Source: Streptomyces decoyicus
GTDB lineage: Bacteria > Actinomycetota > Actinomycetes > Streptomycetales > Streptomycetaceae
DNA length: 64,000 nucleotides
Direction: 5' to 3'
NCBI RefSeq assembly: GCF_019880305.1
Contig: NZ_CP082301.1
Span: 5,208,001 to 5,272,000, forward strand
In this document: positions 52,157 to 60,110 of the stretch, in pieces
Layout of the letters: each line of letters starts with the position of its first letter
How positions within the stretch are numbered: position 1 is the first letter of the stretch
Program-made: the position numbers and the translations under genes
Notes under the pieces: generated by a model
Databases searched by the model: none
Seen by the model: only the letters and a program-made list of their open reading frames with translations
What the model was told of the DNA's origin: nothing

Positions 52157-53173
52157 GTGACACATGACCGCAGGTTGCAGGGGCTCCTGTTGCAAGGTCG
52201 CAACAGAAAAGACATTGCCGGGTCGAGGCCCGTTGGCGCGGAAGTGGGGGAGGCGGCCGAGCTCGGTGTCGACTCCTGGGCGGTGATCCTCGCCCCGCGG
52301 CTCGCCCAGTTCACCGCCGTCGCCCGGCACGAACACGTCACCCGCGCCGCGCAGGAGCTCGGTATGCCGCAGCCGACGCTCAGCCGCGCCCTCGTCCGCC
52401 TGGAGGACGACCTCGGCGTCGCCCTCTTCGCCCGGCACGGCCGCACCCTCTCCCTCACCCCGGCCGGCCGCGCCTTTCTCGCCTCCACCGAGCGGGCGTT
52501 GACGGATCTGGAGCGGGCGACGGAGTCCGTACGGGCCGATGTCGACCCGGCCGCGGGGAAGGTGGCGTTCGGCTTTCTGCACACGCTCGGCCCGGAGACC
52601 GTGCCCGGCCTGATCCGCAGCTTCCGCGCCGACCACCCGCGCGTCCGCTTCCAGCTCGTCCAGAACTACGGCGAGGCAATGATCGAGCGCCTGCGCGCCG
52701 GCGACCTCGACCTGTGTCTGACCTCCCCGGTCCCGGACTACCCCGACCTGGTCGCCCGCCGGCTCGACGAACAGAAGCTGCGCCTGGTCGTCCCGGACGA
52801 CCATCCGCTGGCCGGGCGCAAGCGGGTCCGGCTCGCGGAGGCCGCCGGCGAGCTGTTCGTCACCCTCGAACCCGGCTACGGGCTGCGCCGGATCACCGAC
52901 GCGCTGTGCGCCGAGGCGGGCTTCACCCCGCGGATCGCCTTCGAGGGGGAGGAGGCCGAGACGCTGCGCGGGCTGGTCGCGGCCGGCCTGGGTGTCGCGC
53001 TGCTGCCGCCGCCCGCCGTGCCGCGCCCCGGGGTCGCCGAGCTGACCGTGACGGCGCCGCGCGCGGTCCGCGAGATCGGCGTCGCCTGGCTGGACGGCCA
53101 CCCGGACACACCCCCGGTCGCCGAGTTCAAGAAGTTCCTGCTGAGCCGGCGGGGGAAGTTGTTGCCCAGGTGA
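52157..53173 (+). CDS. LysR-family transcriptional regulator
   Basis: 338 residues as drawn from the GTG at 52157. The winged helix-turn-helix (LAQFTAVARHEHVTRAAQELGMPQPTLSRALVRLEDDLGVALFARHGR) begins only ~45 residues in, so an internal start (a GTG encoding the V of VILAPRLAQF) is possible. The effector domain (KVAFGFLHTLGPETVPGLIRSFRADHPRVRFQLVQ, GLGVALLPPPAV) is complete. Likely controls the divergent MFS gene and itself. Confidence 0.9.
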   Translation: MTHDRRLQGLLLQGRNRKDIAGSRPVGAEVGEAAELGVDSWAVILAPRLAQFTAVARHEHVTRAAQELGMPQPTLSRALVRLEDDLGVALFARHGRTLSLTPAGRAFLASTERALTDLERATESVRADVDPAAGKVAFGFLHTLGPETVPGLIRSFRADHPRVRFQLVQNYGEAMIERLRAGDLDLCLTSPVPDYPDLVARRLDEQKLRLVVPDDHPLAGRKRVRLAEAAGELFVTLEPGYGLRRITDALCAEAGFTPRIAFEGEEAETLRGLVAAGLGVALLPPPAVPRPGVAELTVTAPRAVREIGVAWLDGHPDTPPVAEFKKFLLSRRGKLLPR

Positions 53174-53200
53174 CGGGCGCGGTCCTGGGGCGGACGCCGC

Positions 53201-54019
53201 TCAGTGCCGCAGCGACGCCCCGAAGCCCGCGGCCAGCGGCATCCGCAGGCCCAGCGGTGGTGGTGCGGCCAGGGCGTCCTTCACGGGTCTGGAGTAGCCC
53301 CGGGCGAACAGGGAGCCGAGCATGAAGTCGGCCGCCAAGGCGAGGACTTCGGCGCGGTGCTGGTGCAGCGAGTGGCCGTCGGAGTGCACCTCGAAGCGGC
53401 AGGTGTCGCGGTTGATCTTCTTGGCCCGCTCGGCGTAGCGGTAGGACAGATCGGGGTCGGTGCGTTCGTCGTTGGTGCCGTGGACGAGCAGGACCTGCCG
53501 GCCGATGAGCTGTTTCACCGGATCGGGCGGCCCGTCGTTCTCGCCGGTGTCGGGCAGCCAAGGGGCCAGTGCCAGTACGGAGTTGACGGCGGGGTGGCCC
53601 GCGGCGTGCAGAGCGGCGCGGGCTCCCATGCCCGTGCCGACGAGGCAGACCGGGACATCGCCGTAACGGCGGACCACTTCGTCCAGGGCCCAGGTGGTGT
53701 CCCGTGCCGGATGCGCGTCAAGACCGTTCCAGCCGCTGCACCGGTAGCGCACGACATGGGCCGTCAGGCCCTCGGGGCGGCCCGCCTTCGCCAGCCGGAC
53801 GGCCAGCGGACGCACCGCCAGCGCCGCCACCGGCGACGGCCGCCGCACCCCGGTCGGCCCGCCCCCGGGCAGTAAAAGCGCGACCCCGCTCACCTCCCGG
53901 CCGGCGCCCCGGCCGCTCCCGCTCCGCCACCGGAGCGCCTCGCGCGTGCCTTCCTTGCCGGCCGTTCCCAGCGGTTTTCCCAGCCGGGCCTCGCGCACCG
54001 GCAGTGCTTGCTGAGCCAT
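53201..54019 (-). CDS. Alpha/beta-hydrolase-fold protein without nucleophilic Ser
   Basis: 272 residues. The fold markers are clear: VALLLPGGGPTG after strand 3, the elbow CLVGTGMGARAALHAAG, VLLVHGTNDERTDPDLSYRYAER with the acid residue, and HSDGHSLHQH with the His. In the nucleophile elbow GxSxG the Ser is replaced by Gly (GTGMG), so a normal Ser hydrolase mechanism is impossible. The ATG at 54019 is chosen over one at 54055 for sequence conservation. Lies between lysR (convergent) and add (divergent). Confidence 0.8.
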   Translation of the reverse strand: MAQQALPVREARLGKPLGTAGKEGTREALRWRSGSGRGAGREVSGVALLLPGGGPTGVRRPSPVAALAVRPLAVRLAKAGRPEGLTAHVVRYRCSGWNGLDAHPARDTTWALDEVVRRYGDVPVCLVGTGMGARAALHAAGHPAVNSVLALAPWLPDTGENDGPPDPVKQLIGRQVLLVHGTNDERTDPDLSYRYAERAKKINRDTCRFEVHSDGHSLHQHRAEVLALAADFMLGSLFARGYSRPVKDALAAPPPLGLRMPLAAGFGASLRH

Positions 54020-54094
54020 GACCAGAACGATGGCAGAAGGCGGCCTGCCCGCCACCCCATGGACGGGTCACTGTTACGTATCGTTCGATGAGAT

Positions 54095-54116
54095 CTACGC
54101 GCGTAGGGGCTAGAGT
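54095..54116. promoter_or_regulatory. Nucleoside-regulon palindrome and -10 of add
   Basis: Perfect palindrome CTACGCGCGTAG (54095-54106) followed by TAGAGT (54111-54116), seven bases before the add ATG. The -10 position predicts a leaderless add mRNA, with the palindrome in the promoter spacer, as expected for a repressor site. Confidence 0.7.
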
Positions 54117-54122
54117 GCCGAA

Positions 54123-55283
54123 ATGACGAGCGAGACCACCACACTCCCGACCAGTGAACAGATCCGCCGTGCCCCCAAGGTGCTGCTCCACGACCACCTC
54201 GACGGCGGCCTGCGCCCCGCCACCGTCGTCGAGCTGGCCCGCGAGAACGGCTACGAGGGACTGCCCGAAACCGACCCGGAAAAGCTCGGGATCTGGTTCC
54301 GTGAGGCCGCCGACTCCGGCTCGCTCGAGCGCTACCTGGAGACCTTCGCGCACACCTGCGCCGTCATGCAGACCCGCGACGCACTGGCCCGGGTGGCCGC
54401 CGAGTGCGCCGAGGACCTGGCCGCCGACGGTGTGGTCTATGCCGAGGTCAGGTACGCGCCCGAGCAGCACCTCGAACAGGGTCTGACCCTCGAAGAGGTC
54501 GTCGAGGCGGTCAACGAGGGCTTCCGCGAGGGCGAGCGACGGGCCCGCGAGAAGGGCCACCGCATCCGCGTCGGCGCCCTGCTGACCGCCATGCGGCACG
54601 CCGCCCGTTCCCTGGAGATCGCCGAACTCGCCAACCGCTACCGGGACACCGGCGTCGTCGGCTTCGACATCGCGGGCGCGGAGGCCGGTTACCCGCCCAC
54701 CCGCCACCTCGACGCGTTCGAGTACCTCAAGCGGGAGAACAACCACTTCACCATCCACGCCGGGGAGGCCTTCGGCCTGCCGTCCATCTGGCAGGCCCTC
54801 CAGTGGTGCGGCGCCGACCGCCTCGGCCACGGCGTCCGCATCATCGACGACATCGAGGTCGCCGACGACGGCTCGGTCAAGCTCGGCCGGCTCGCCTCGT
54901 ACGTACGGGACAAGCGCATCCCGCTGGAGATGTGCCCGACCTCCAACCTCCAGACCGGTGCGGCCCCCTCCTACGCGGAGCACCCCATCGGCCTGCTGCG
55001 CCGACTCCAGTTCCGGCTCACGGTCAATACCGACAACCGGCTGATGAGCGGCACGAACATGTCCCGGGAATTCGAGCACCTGGTCAAGACATTCCGATAC
55101 ACGCTCGATGACATGCAGTGGTTTACAGTCAATGCGATGAAATCAGCGTTCATTCCTTTCGATGAACGTCTGGCGATGATCAATGACGTCATCAAGCCGG
55201 GTTACGCGGAGCTTCGGGCCGAGTGGCTGTTCCGTCCGCACGGTGCAACTGCCCCTGTGAGCAGTGGTTCTGACTCTGTGTGA
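54123..55283 (+). CDS. add: Adenosine deaminase
   Basis: 386 residues; converts adenosine and deoxyadenosine to inosine and deoxyinosine. Metal and catalytic residues: HDHLDGG, HAGE (TIHAGEAFG), the GHG of RLGHGVRI, and NTDN. ATG at 54123 follows a -10-like TAGAGT by seven bases with no SD, consistent with leaderless translation. Ends in a strong terminator. The upstream palindrome links it to the bmp and deoA units. Confidence 0.97.
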   Translation: MTSETTTLPTSEQIRRAPKVLLHDHLDGGLRPATVVELARENGYEGLPETDPEKLGIWFREAADSGSLERYLETFAHTCAVMQTRDALARVAAECAEDLAADGVVYAEVRYAPEQHLEQGLTLEEVVEAVNEGFREGERRAREKGHRIRVGALLTAMRHAARSLEIAELANRYRDTGVVGFDIAGAEAGYPPTRHLDAFEYLKRENNHFTIHAGEAFGLPSIWQALQWCGADRLGHGVRIIDDIEVADDGSVKLGRLASYVRDKRIPLEMCPTSNLQTGAAPSYAEHPIGLLRRLQFRLTVNTDNRLMSGTNMSREFEHLVKTFRYTLDDMQWFTVNAMKSAFIPFDERLAMINDVIKPGYAELRAEWLFRPHGATAPVSSGSDSV

Positions 55284-55307
55284 GCAGCAGCGCGAGCCTA
55301 TAGCGCA

Positions 55308-55339
55308 ACGGCCGGTGGAATGTCCACCGGCCGTTTTTT
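55308..55339 (+). terminator. Intrinsic terminator of add
   Basis: Perfect 12-bp stem ACGGCCGGTGGA / TCCACCGGCCGT with a 3-base loop followed by TTTTT. Confidence 0.92.
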
Positions 55340-55424
55340 CTTTCCTCGTGGCTGTTTGCGGCGCCGGTTTCGGCCTCGCTAGGTTGATTCGCCGGTCAAA
55401 CCCCCATCACGAGGACGTAATTCG

Positions 55425-55694
55425 ATGAAGCAGGGAACCATCAAGACTCTCGGTACCGTCGCGCTCGGTGCCGCTTTCGTCGTCACCGCTGCGGGCGTCG
55501 CCAGCGCGGCCCCGGCGGCCGGCTCCTCCGACACCACCGGGGTGCTGAAGAGCCTGCCGGTGAAGGACGCCGCCAAGACCGTCTCCGGGCTCACCAAGTC
55601 CAAGCCGGCCGGCAACGACGTGAAGACCAAGCTGAACTCCCACGGCAACAAGCTGCTGGGCGGCCTCCAGCCCGGCAGCCTCCTCGGCGGCTGA
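55425..55694 (+). CDS. Small secreted protein
   Basis: 89 residues with a clean signal peptide (cut near VASAAPAA) leaving a ~60-residue basic, Gly-rich mature peptide (LKSLPVKDAAKTVSGL, LGGLQPGSLLGG) with no cysteine. The sequence type recurs in streptomycetes, and the protein at 62068 has the same general style. Function unknown. Followed by a strong stem-loop shared with the convergent PspC gene. Confidence 0.75.
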   Translation: MKQGTIKTLGTVALGAAFVVTAAGVASAAPAAGSSDTTGVLKSLPVKDAAKTVSGLTKSKPAGNDVKTKLNSHGNKLLGGLQPGSLLGG

Positions 55695-55729
55695 CGCGGC
55701 CCGTCCCCCCGGGACGCCCACTGCGCCTG

Positions 55730-55763
55730 CCCCGGCCGTACGCCCTTGCGCGTACGGCCGGGG
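55730..55763. terminator. Stem-loop after the small secreted protein
   Basis: Perfect 13-bp stem CCCCGGCCGTACG / CGTACGGCCGGGG with an 8-base loop. Confidence 0.85.
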
Positions 55764-55780
55764 CATCGTCATGTGCGGCC

Positions 55781-55815
55781 GGGAGCCGGGAGCCGGGAGC
55801 CGGGAGCCGGGAGCC
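55781..55815. repeat. Five tandem copies of GGGAGCC
   Basis: Perfect 7-bp microsatellite-like array in the convergent spacer between the secreted protein and PspC genes. Confidence 0.85.
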
Positions 55816-55879
55816 GGCCGGCGGGGCGGCAGGGCGCCGGGTCAGCGGCGCGCGCCGGGCGGCCGGGCAGCCGGGTGGG

Positions 55880-56089
55880 TCACCAGGCGGCGGCGCCGGT
55901 GGCCTTCTCCTCGGAGGGGAGGAGTATCCACAGCGCCAGATAGAGCAGGAACTGCGGGCCGGGAAGCAGACACGAGACCACGAAGAGCACGCGCATCGTC
56001 GTCGGCGTCGTACCGAAGCGACGGGCCAGGCCCGCGCACACTCCGGCGATCATTCGGTTATTGCGGGGGCGGACCAGTGCGGCGGCCAT
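55880..56089 (-). CDS. PspC-domain membrane protein
   Basis: 69-residue one-domain PspC protein: RPRNNRMIAGVCAGLARRFGTTPTTMRVLFVVSCLLPGPQFLLYLALWILLPSEE. One re-entrant or paired membrane segment. In other bacteria PspC domains sense envelope stress; the short actinobacterial form is uncharacterised. Close to VanZ and the AfsQ two-component genes on the same strand, but with its own 45-base gap. Confidence 0.88.
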   Translation of the reverse strand: MAAALVRPRNNRMIAGVCAGLARRFGTTPTTMRVLFVVSCLLPGPQFLLYLALWILLPSEEKATGAAAW

Positions 56090-56134
56090 GAGGACGGCTC
56101 CTTTTCGACTCGGTGGGGCGTTTGCCCCGATGTC

Positions 56135-56650
56135 TCAAAGGTAGGTCCGGCTGCCGGAGAGAGCGTCAGCCTGCGGGGCCAGTTCAACCCTGGGGATTCT
56201 CGGGGTCGTGTCCCCGAGATGCCCGTACCGGCGGCGCAGCCGGCACCGTGCCCCGGGGACGACCGCAAGGTGCACCACGGCGACCCCGAGAGTGCCGAGG
56301 AGCACCGAGTCGATGTCGGGGACCCGGCCGGGCACCCCTGACTGAAGCAGCTCGATGGCCAGCGCGATCATCGCTCCGGCGAAGGCGGTACGGGTCAGGG
56401 ACACCAATGGCGAAACGTTCAGTCGGCCTGCCGAGAGGGGCAGCAGCGCACCCAGAGGCGCCAGCAGCAGCACCGATCCGCCCAGATGCTGTACGACCTC
56501 CCACGACGGGCCGCGTGCCAGCTCGGCCTGGATCGTCGCCAGCGGTTCGAGATTCGCGGCGGGTACCCACGGCACCGTACGGGGGCGCAGCGTCAGCCAG
56601 CCGACGATCAGTAGATGCGCCACGAGGAGGAGAAGTCCGGTGACGCGCAT
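56135..56650 (-). CDS. VanZ-family membrane protein
   Basis: 171 residues with four membrane segments: LLLLVAHLLIVGWLTLRP, a phosphatase-like loop NLEPLATIQAEL, HLGGSVLLLAPLGALLPL and the diagnostic IALAIELLQSGVPGRVPDIDSVLLGTLGV. VanZ proteins affect envelope integrity and teicoplanin susceptibility; the biochemical role is unsettled. The ATG at 56650 opens the first segment; a longer frame upstream lacks conservation. Confidence 0.85.
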   Translation of the reverse strand: MRVTGLLLLVAHLLIVGWLTLRPRTVPWVPAANLEPLATIQAELARGPSWEVVQHLGGSVLLLAPLGALLPLSAGRLNVSPLVSLTRTAFAGAMIALAIELLQSGVPGRVPDIDSVLLGTLGVAVVHLAVVPGARCRLRRRYGHLGDTTPRIPRVELAPQADALSGSRTYL

Positions 56651-56781
56651 GCGGGGGGCGGCTGTGGTGCCGGGGCCATGACGCTGCACACAGGCCAGGA
56701 CGCCAGGAGCGGCGGCCTCGGTTCCGCCCAATTGCGCCCGTCTTGGCCCGTCCCCGTTCGCCCCCGCCGTGGCGCCCCGTC

Positions 56782-57414
56782 TCACTCCTCCTCCGACTCC
56801 TCCGACAACGGGTCCCCCCACCCGGCGTTCTCCGCGATATCCGGATTGGCCAGCACATCCGCCGAGCAGTCGTAACGGTGCGCCGTATCGTCGCCGGGCC
56901 CGCCCAGCACCGCCGCATGCCCACGGCCCAGCGCCGGGCTCGCGCCGTAGGTGCACACCAGCTGCGCCAGCGCGAACGACGGCAGGTCGTCGGGCCGGAT
57001 GCTCAGCCGCAGCGCATCCGCCCGGTCGCCCGCGCGGGGCCCGGAGACCTTCAGATCCTGCGGCAGCGCGCTGCTGAAACCGGCCTTCTCCTCGTCCGGC
57101 GACGGCTTGCGCTGGAGCTCGTGGAGCAGCGCACGTGCGGTCGGCAGGCGTGGGTCGTCGGCCCCGGACGGCGGCGGCACGGTCCGCTCCACCTGGGCCA
57201 GCGCCGAGCCGCACACCAGATACACGGCGGACTGTGCGCCGTCACCGGACGGGCTCGGCGACGACTCGTCCCCCGGGGCCTTGCAGCTCACCCGCGAGGG
57301 CGCGCCGCCCGCGTCGACAGGTACGGACGTGCCCCGGATCCCGCAGCCCGCGACGGCGAGCGCGAGCGCCGCCACGGCGGCCCCGCGCCGTCCTATCCGC
57401 CTGCTGGACCTCAT
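56782..57414 (-). CDS. Lipoprotein of the afsQ operon
   Basis: 210 residues with lipobox LAVAGC (Cys24) and an extracytoplasmic GerMN-like-sized domain of unclear fold (YLVCGSALAQVERTVPPP, LPTARALLHELQRKP). Its ATG overlaps the afsQ2 stop by four bases, so it is co-translated with the sensor kinase. By analogy with CseA-type lipoproteins it may modulate the sensor from outside the membrane; that role is inferred. Confidence 0.82.
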   Translation of the reverse strand: MRSSRRIGRRGAAVAALALAVAGCGIRGTSVPVDAGGAPSRVSCKAPGDESSPSPSGDGAQSAVYLVCGSALAQVERTVPPPSGADDPRLPTARALLHELQRKPSPDEEKAGFSSALPQDLKVSGPRAGDRADALRLSIRPDDLPSFALAQLVCTYGASPALGRGHAAVLGGPGDDTAHRYDCSADVLANPDIAENAGWGDPLSEESEEE

Positions 57415-59210
57415 CGTCCGCCCTCCGTGCCCTCGTCGGCCGGGCCGTCCGCGCCGCCGTCCCTCCGGTCGCCGCCCGCCAGCGGCGAGGCGTCCATCGG
57501 CAGCCGCAGGGTGAAGACCGCGCCGCCCTCGGGCAGATTGGCCGCGGTGATCTCCCCGCCGTGGATATGCGCGTTCTCCAGCGCGATCGACAGGCCCAGA
57601 CCGCTGCCCTCCGACCGCGGCCGGGAGGCGCTCGCCTTGTAGAAGCGGTCGAAGACATGGGGGAGGACTTCTTCGGGGATGCCGGGGCCGTGGTCGCGTA
57701 CGCGGATCACCAGCGTCCCGCTCACCGGCCGCTCCGTGTCCGCCGTCCGCCCGGACCGATCCGGAGGGCCGTCGCCGGCACCGCCGGCCGGTCCGCCGTC
57801 CGCCTCGGTCCCGGCCGGAGCGCCCGGCCCGCCGGCGGCGCTGACGGCCGTGCTGCCCGTCCTGCCGCCCGCGTCGTCGCCCGTCACGTCTTCGGTACGC
57901 ACCGAGACCCGCACCGGCGAGCCGCCGTGCTTGAGGGCGTTGCCGATCAGGTTCGCCAGGATGACGTCCAGCCGCCGCGGGTCCAGCCGGGCCACGGTGC
58001 CGCGGTCCGCGTCCAGCTCGACGGCGTCCAGCCAGGCCCGTGCGTCGATACAGGCGGTCACCTGGTCCGCGACGTCGACCTCGTCCAGCACCAGCCGGGC
58101 CGTCCCCGCGTCGAAGCGGGTGACCTCCATCAGGTTCTCCACGAGGTCGTTCAGCCGCCGGGTCTCGCTGACCACCAGCTGCACCGCCGGCGCGATCATC
58201 GGGTCGAGGGAGTCCGCCTCCTCCTCCAGCACCTCGGAGACCGCGGTGATCGCGGTCAGCGGCGTCCGCAGCTCGTGCGACATATCGGCGACGAACCGCC
58301 GGGACGCCGCCTCGCGCCCGCTCAGCTCCTCGACCCGCTGCTCCAGACGCTCCGCCGTGCGGTTGAACGTCCGGGAGAGATCGGCGAGTTCATCCGTGCC
58401 GGTCACCCGCAGCCGGGTGTCCAGACGCCCCTCGCCGAGCTGTCGCGCCGCATGTCCCAGCCGCTGTACGGGCCGCAGCACCGTCGTCGCCGCGGCCTGC
58501 GCCAGCAGCGCCGAGCCGACCAGCGCGAGCGCGGTCGCGATGCCCAGCGACCAGGCCAGCGAGTTGAGGTCCTGCCGCTCGGTGGCCAGCGACTTCATCA
58601 TGTAGCCGGTGGGCCCGCCGCCGATCACCTTCGCCCCGGCGACGAGATAGGGACTGTCCCCGACCTGCTTGCGCTGCCAGTAGAGATGGTGCGAGTAGCG
58701 GTTGGAATCGTCGACCGGGCGCACCTCGTCGACCGCGCTGCGCAGCGACGTCGGCACGTTCTTGAGCGTCAGCAGGTCCTTGTTCGTGGTGGCCGCGCAG
58801 TCCTTGCCGTCGCGGTCCACGCCGATCAGCAGCACCGCGTAGTTCTGTGGCCCGCCCGCCATCTGCCGTGCCGCGTCCTGGAGTTCGGTGCACCGCGGAC
58901 GCAGCGGCAGCGACCGCGTACTGTCCTCCAGCGACTTGCGGAAATCCTTGAGGACGGCGTTCTGGGTGCGGTCCAGAACGGTGTTGCGGTTGAGCCAGTA
59001 CGCGATGCCGGACGCGGAGACCGCCGCGGTCAGCGCCACCAGCGCGAAGACCACGACCAGCCGCAGCCGCAGACTGGTCCAGCGCAGCAGCCCCGACGCG
59101 CGCCCCAGCATCCGCAGCACCCGCCGGCCGGCCGCGCGCGCCCCGCCGCTCCCTCTCCCGCCACCGGTGCTGTCATCCGTCGTCGCGCCGCCCGTGGCAC
59201 GCTCCCTCAC
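57411..59210 (-). CDS. afsQ2: AfsQ2-type sensor histidine kinase
   Basis: 599 residues. Membrane segments about 50-72 and 222-243 enclose an extracytoplasmic sensor domain. HAMP about 244-297, H-box with His312 (FVADMSHELRTPL), N-box (ILANLIGNALKHGG) and G-boxes (VRDHGPGIPEE, GSGLGLSIA). A ~60-residue Gly/Ala/Thr-rich insert lies between the N and G1 boxes. GTG at 59210 overlaps the afsQ1 stop (GTGA). The kinase phosphorylates AfsQ1, which in S. coelicolor activates antibiotic genes under nitrogen-related conditions. Identity rests on family and on the afsQ1-afsQ2-lipoprotein / sigQ layout. Confidence 0.92.
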   Translation of the reverse strand: MRERATGGATTDDSTGGGRGSGGARAAGRRVLRMLGRASGLLRWTSLRLRLVVVFALVALTAAVSASGIAYWLNRNTVLDRTQNAVLKDFRKSLEDSTRSLPLRPRCTELQDAARQMAGGPQNYAVLLIGVDRDGKDCAATTNKDLLTLKNVPTSLRSAVDEVRPVDDSNRYSHHLYWQRKQVGDSPYLVAGAKVIGGGPTGYMMKSLATERQDLNSLAWSLGIATALALVGSALLAQAAATTVLRPVQRLGHAARQLGEGRLDTRLRVTGTDELADLSRTFNRTAERLEQRVEELSGREAASRRFVADMSHELRTPLTAITAVSEVLEEEADSLDPMIAPAVQLVVSETRRLNDLVENLMEVTRFDAGTARLVLDEVDVADQVTACIDARAWLDAVELDADRGTVARLDPRRLDVILANLIGNALKHGGSPVRVSVRTEDVTGDDAGGRTGSTAVSAAGGPGAPAGTEADGGPAGGAGDGPPDRSGRTADTERPVSGTLVIRVRDHGPGIPEEVLPHVFDRFYKASASRPRSEGSGLGLSIALENAHIHGGEITAANLPEGGAVFTLRLPMDASPLAGGDRRDGGADGPADEGTEGGR

Positions 59211-59893
59211 TGCGGGGAGTCCAGCCGGTAGCCGACGCCACGCACCGTACGGATCAGGGTCGGGGAGGACGGTACGTCCTCCACCTTCGCGCGCAGCCGC
59301 TGCACACACGCGTCCACCAGGCGCGAGTCGCCGAGGTAGTCGTGCTCCCACACCAGCCGCAGCAACTGCTGCCGGGACAGCGCCTGACCGGGCCGGCGGC
59401 TCAGCTCCAGCAGCAACCGCAGCTCGGTCGGTGTCAGTTGCAGATCCTCACCGTTCTTGGTGACCGTCATCGCCGACCGGTCGATCATCAGCGAGCCGAA
59501 CGTCGCCGAATCGCTGGACTCACGCTCGCCACGGCGCAGCACGGCCCGGATCCGGGCGTCCAGCACCCTTCCCTGCACCGGCTTGACGACATAGTCGTCG
59601 GCTCCGGACTCCAGCCCCACCACGACGTCGATGTCGTCGTTACGCGCGGTGAGCAGGATGATGGGCAGCTGGTCCGTACGCCTGATCCGCCGGCACACCT
59701 CGAAACCGTCGATGCCCGGCAGCATCACATCCAGCACGATCAGGTCCGGGCGCTGCTCACGCAGCAGCTTCAGGCCGTCCTCGCCCGTCGCCGCGGTCAC
59801 CACACGGTGACCTTGGCGGGACAGCGAGAGTTCGAGGGCCGTGCGGATGGCGTCGTCGTCCTCGATCAGCAACAGGAAAGGCACGTCAGCCAT
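59207..59893 (-). CDS. afsQ1: AfsQ1-type response regulator (OmpR family)
   Basis: 228 residues. Receiver domain with acidic triad EDDD near residue 11-14, phospho-acceptor D55 (IVLDVMLPG) and KPV lysine; C-terminal OmpR winged helix (LTPTELRLLLELSRRPGQALSRQQLLRLVWEHDYLGDSRLVDACVQRLRAK). ATG at 59893 opens MADVPFLLLIEDDDAIRTALELSL; earlier in-frame ATGs are unconserved. It binds GTnAC-N6-GTnAC sites, and such a site is present 95 bases upstream. Confidence 0.94.
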   Translation of the reverse strand: MADVPFLLLIEDDDAIRTALELSLSRQGHRVVTAATGEDGLKLLREQRPDLIVLDVMLPGIDGFEVCRRIRRTDQLPIILLTARNDDIDVVVGLESGADDYVVKPVQGRVLDARIRAVLRRGERESSDSATFGSLMIDRSAMTVTKNGEDLQLTPTELRLLLELSRRPGQALSRQQLLRLVWEHDYLGDSRLVDACVQRLRAKVEDVPSSPTLIRTVRGVGYRLDSPQ

Positions 59894-59987
59894 TCTGGCC
59901 CATGGGACGCCGGGAGATCGACCAGTGGCGCTCTCGTACACAAGGCCCACGCGTGTGAGACCCCCGCGACGCGCCGTACCGGCCCCT

Positions 59988-60003
59988 GTGACAGGCCTGT
60001 GAC
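59988..60003. promoter_or_regulatory. AfsQ1 binding site between afsQ1 and sigQ
   Basis: GTGAC-AGGCCT-GTGAC, an exact match to the GTnAC-N6-GTnAC direct repeat known for S. coelicolor AfsQ1, in the 217-base divergent region. Predicts autoregulation and control of sigQ. Confidence 0.85.
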
Positions 60004-60110
60004 AGTCGGCGGACAACGCGATGAAACTGGGTTGGCAGTCTTTGGGGCATCGGGAGAGATCAACACCCGAACACACCGAACAAGCTGGGCTCTACGACGG
60101 GGGGCGCGAG

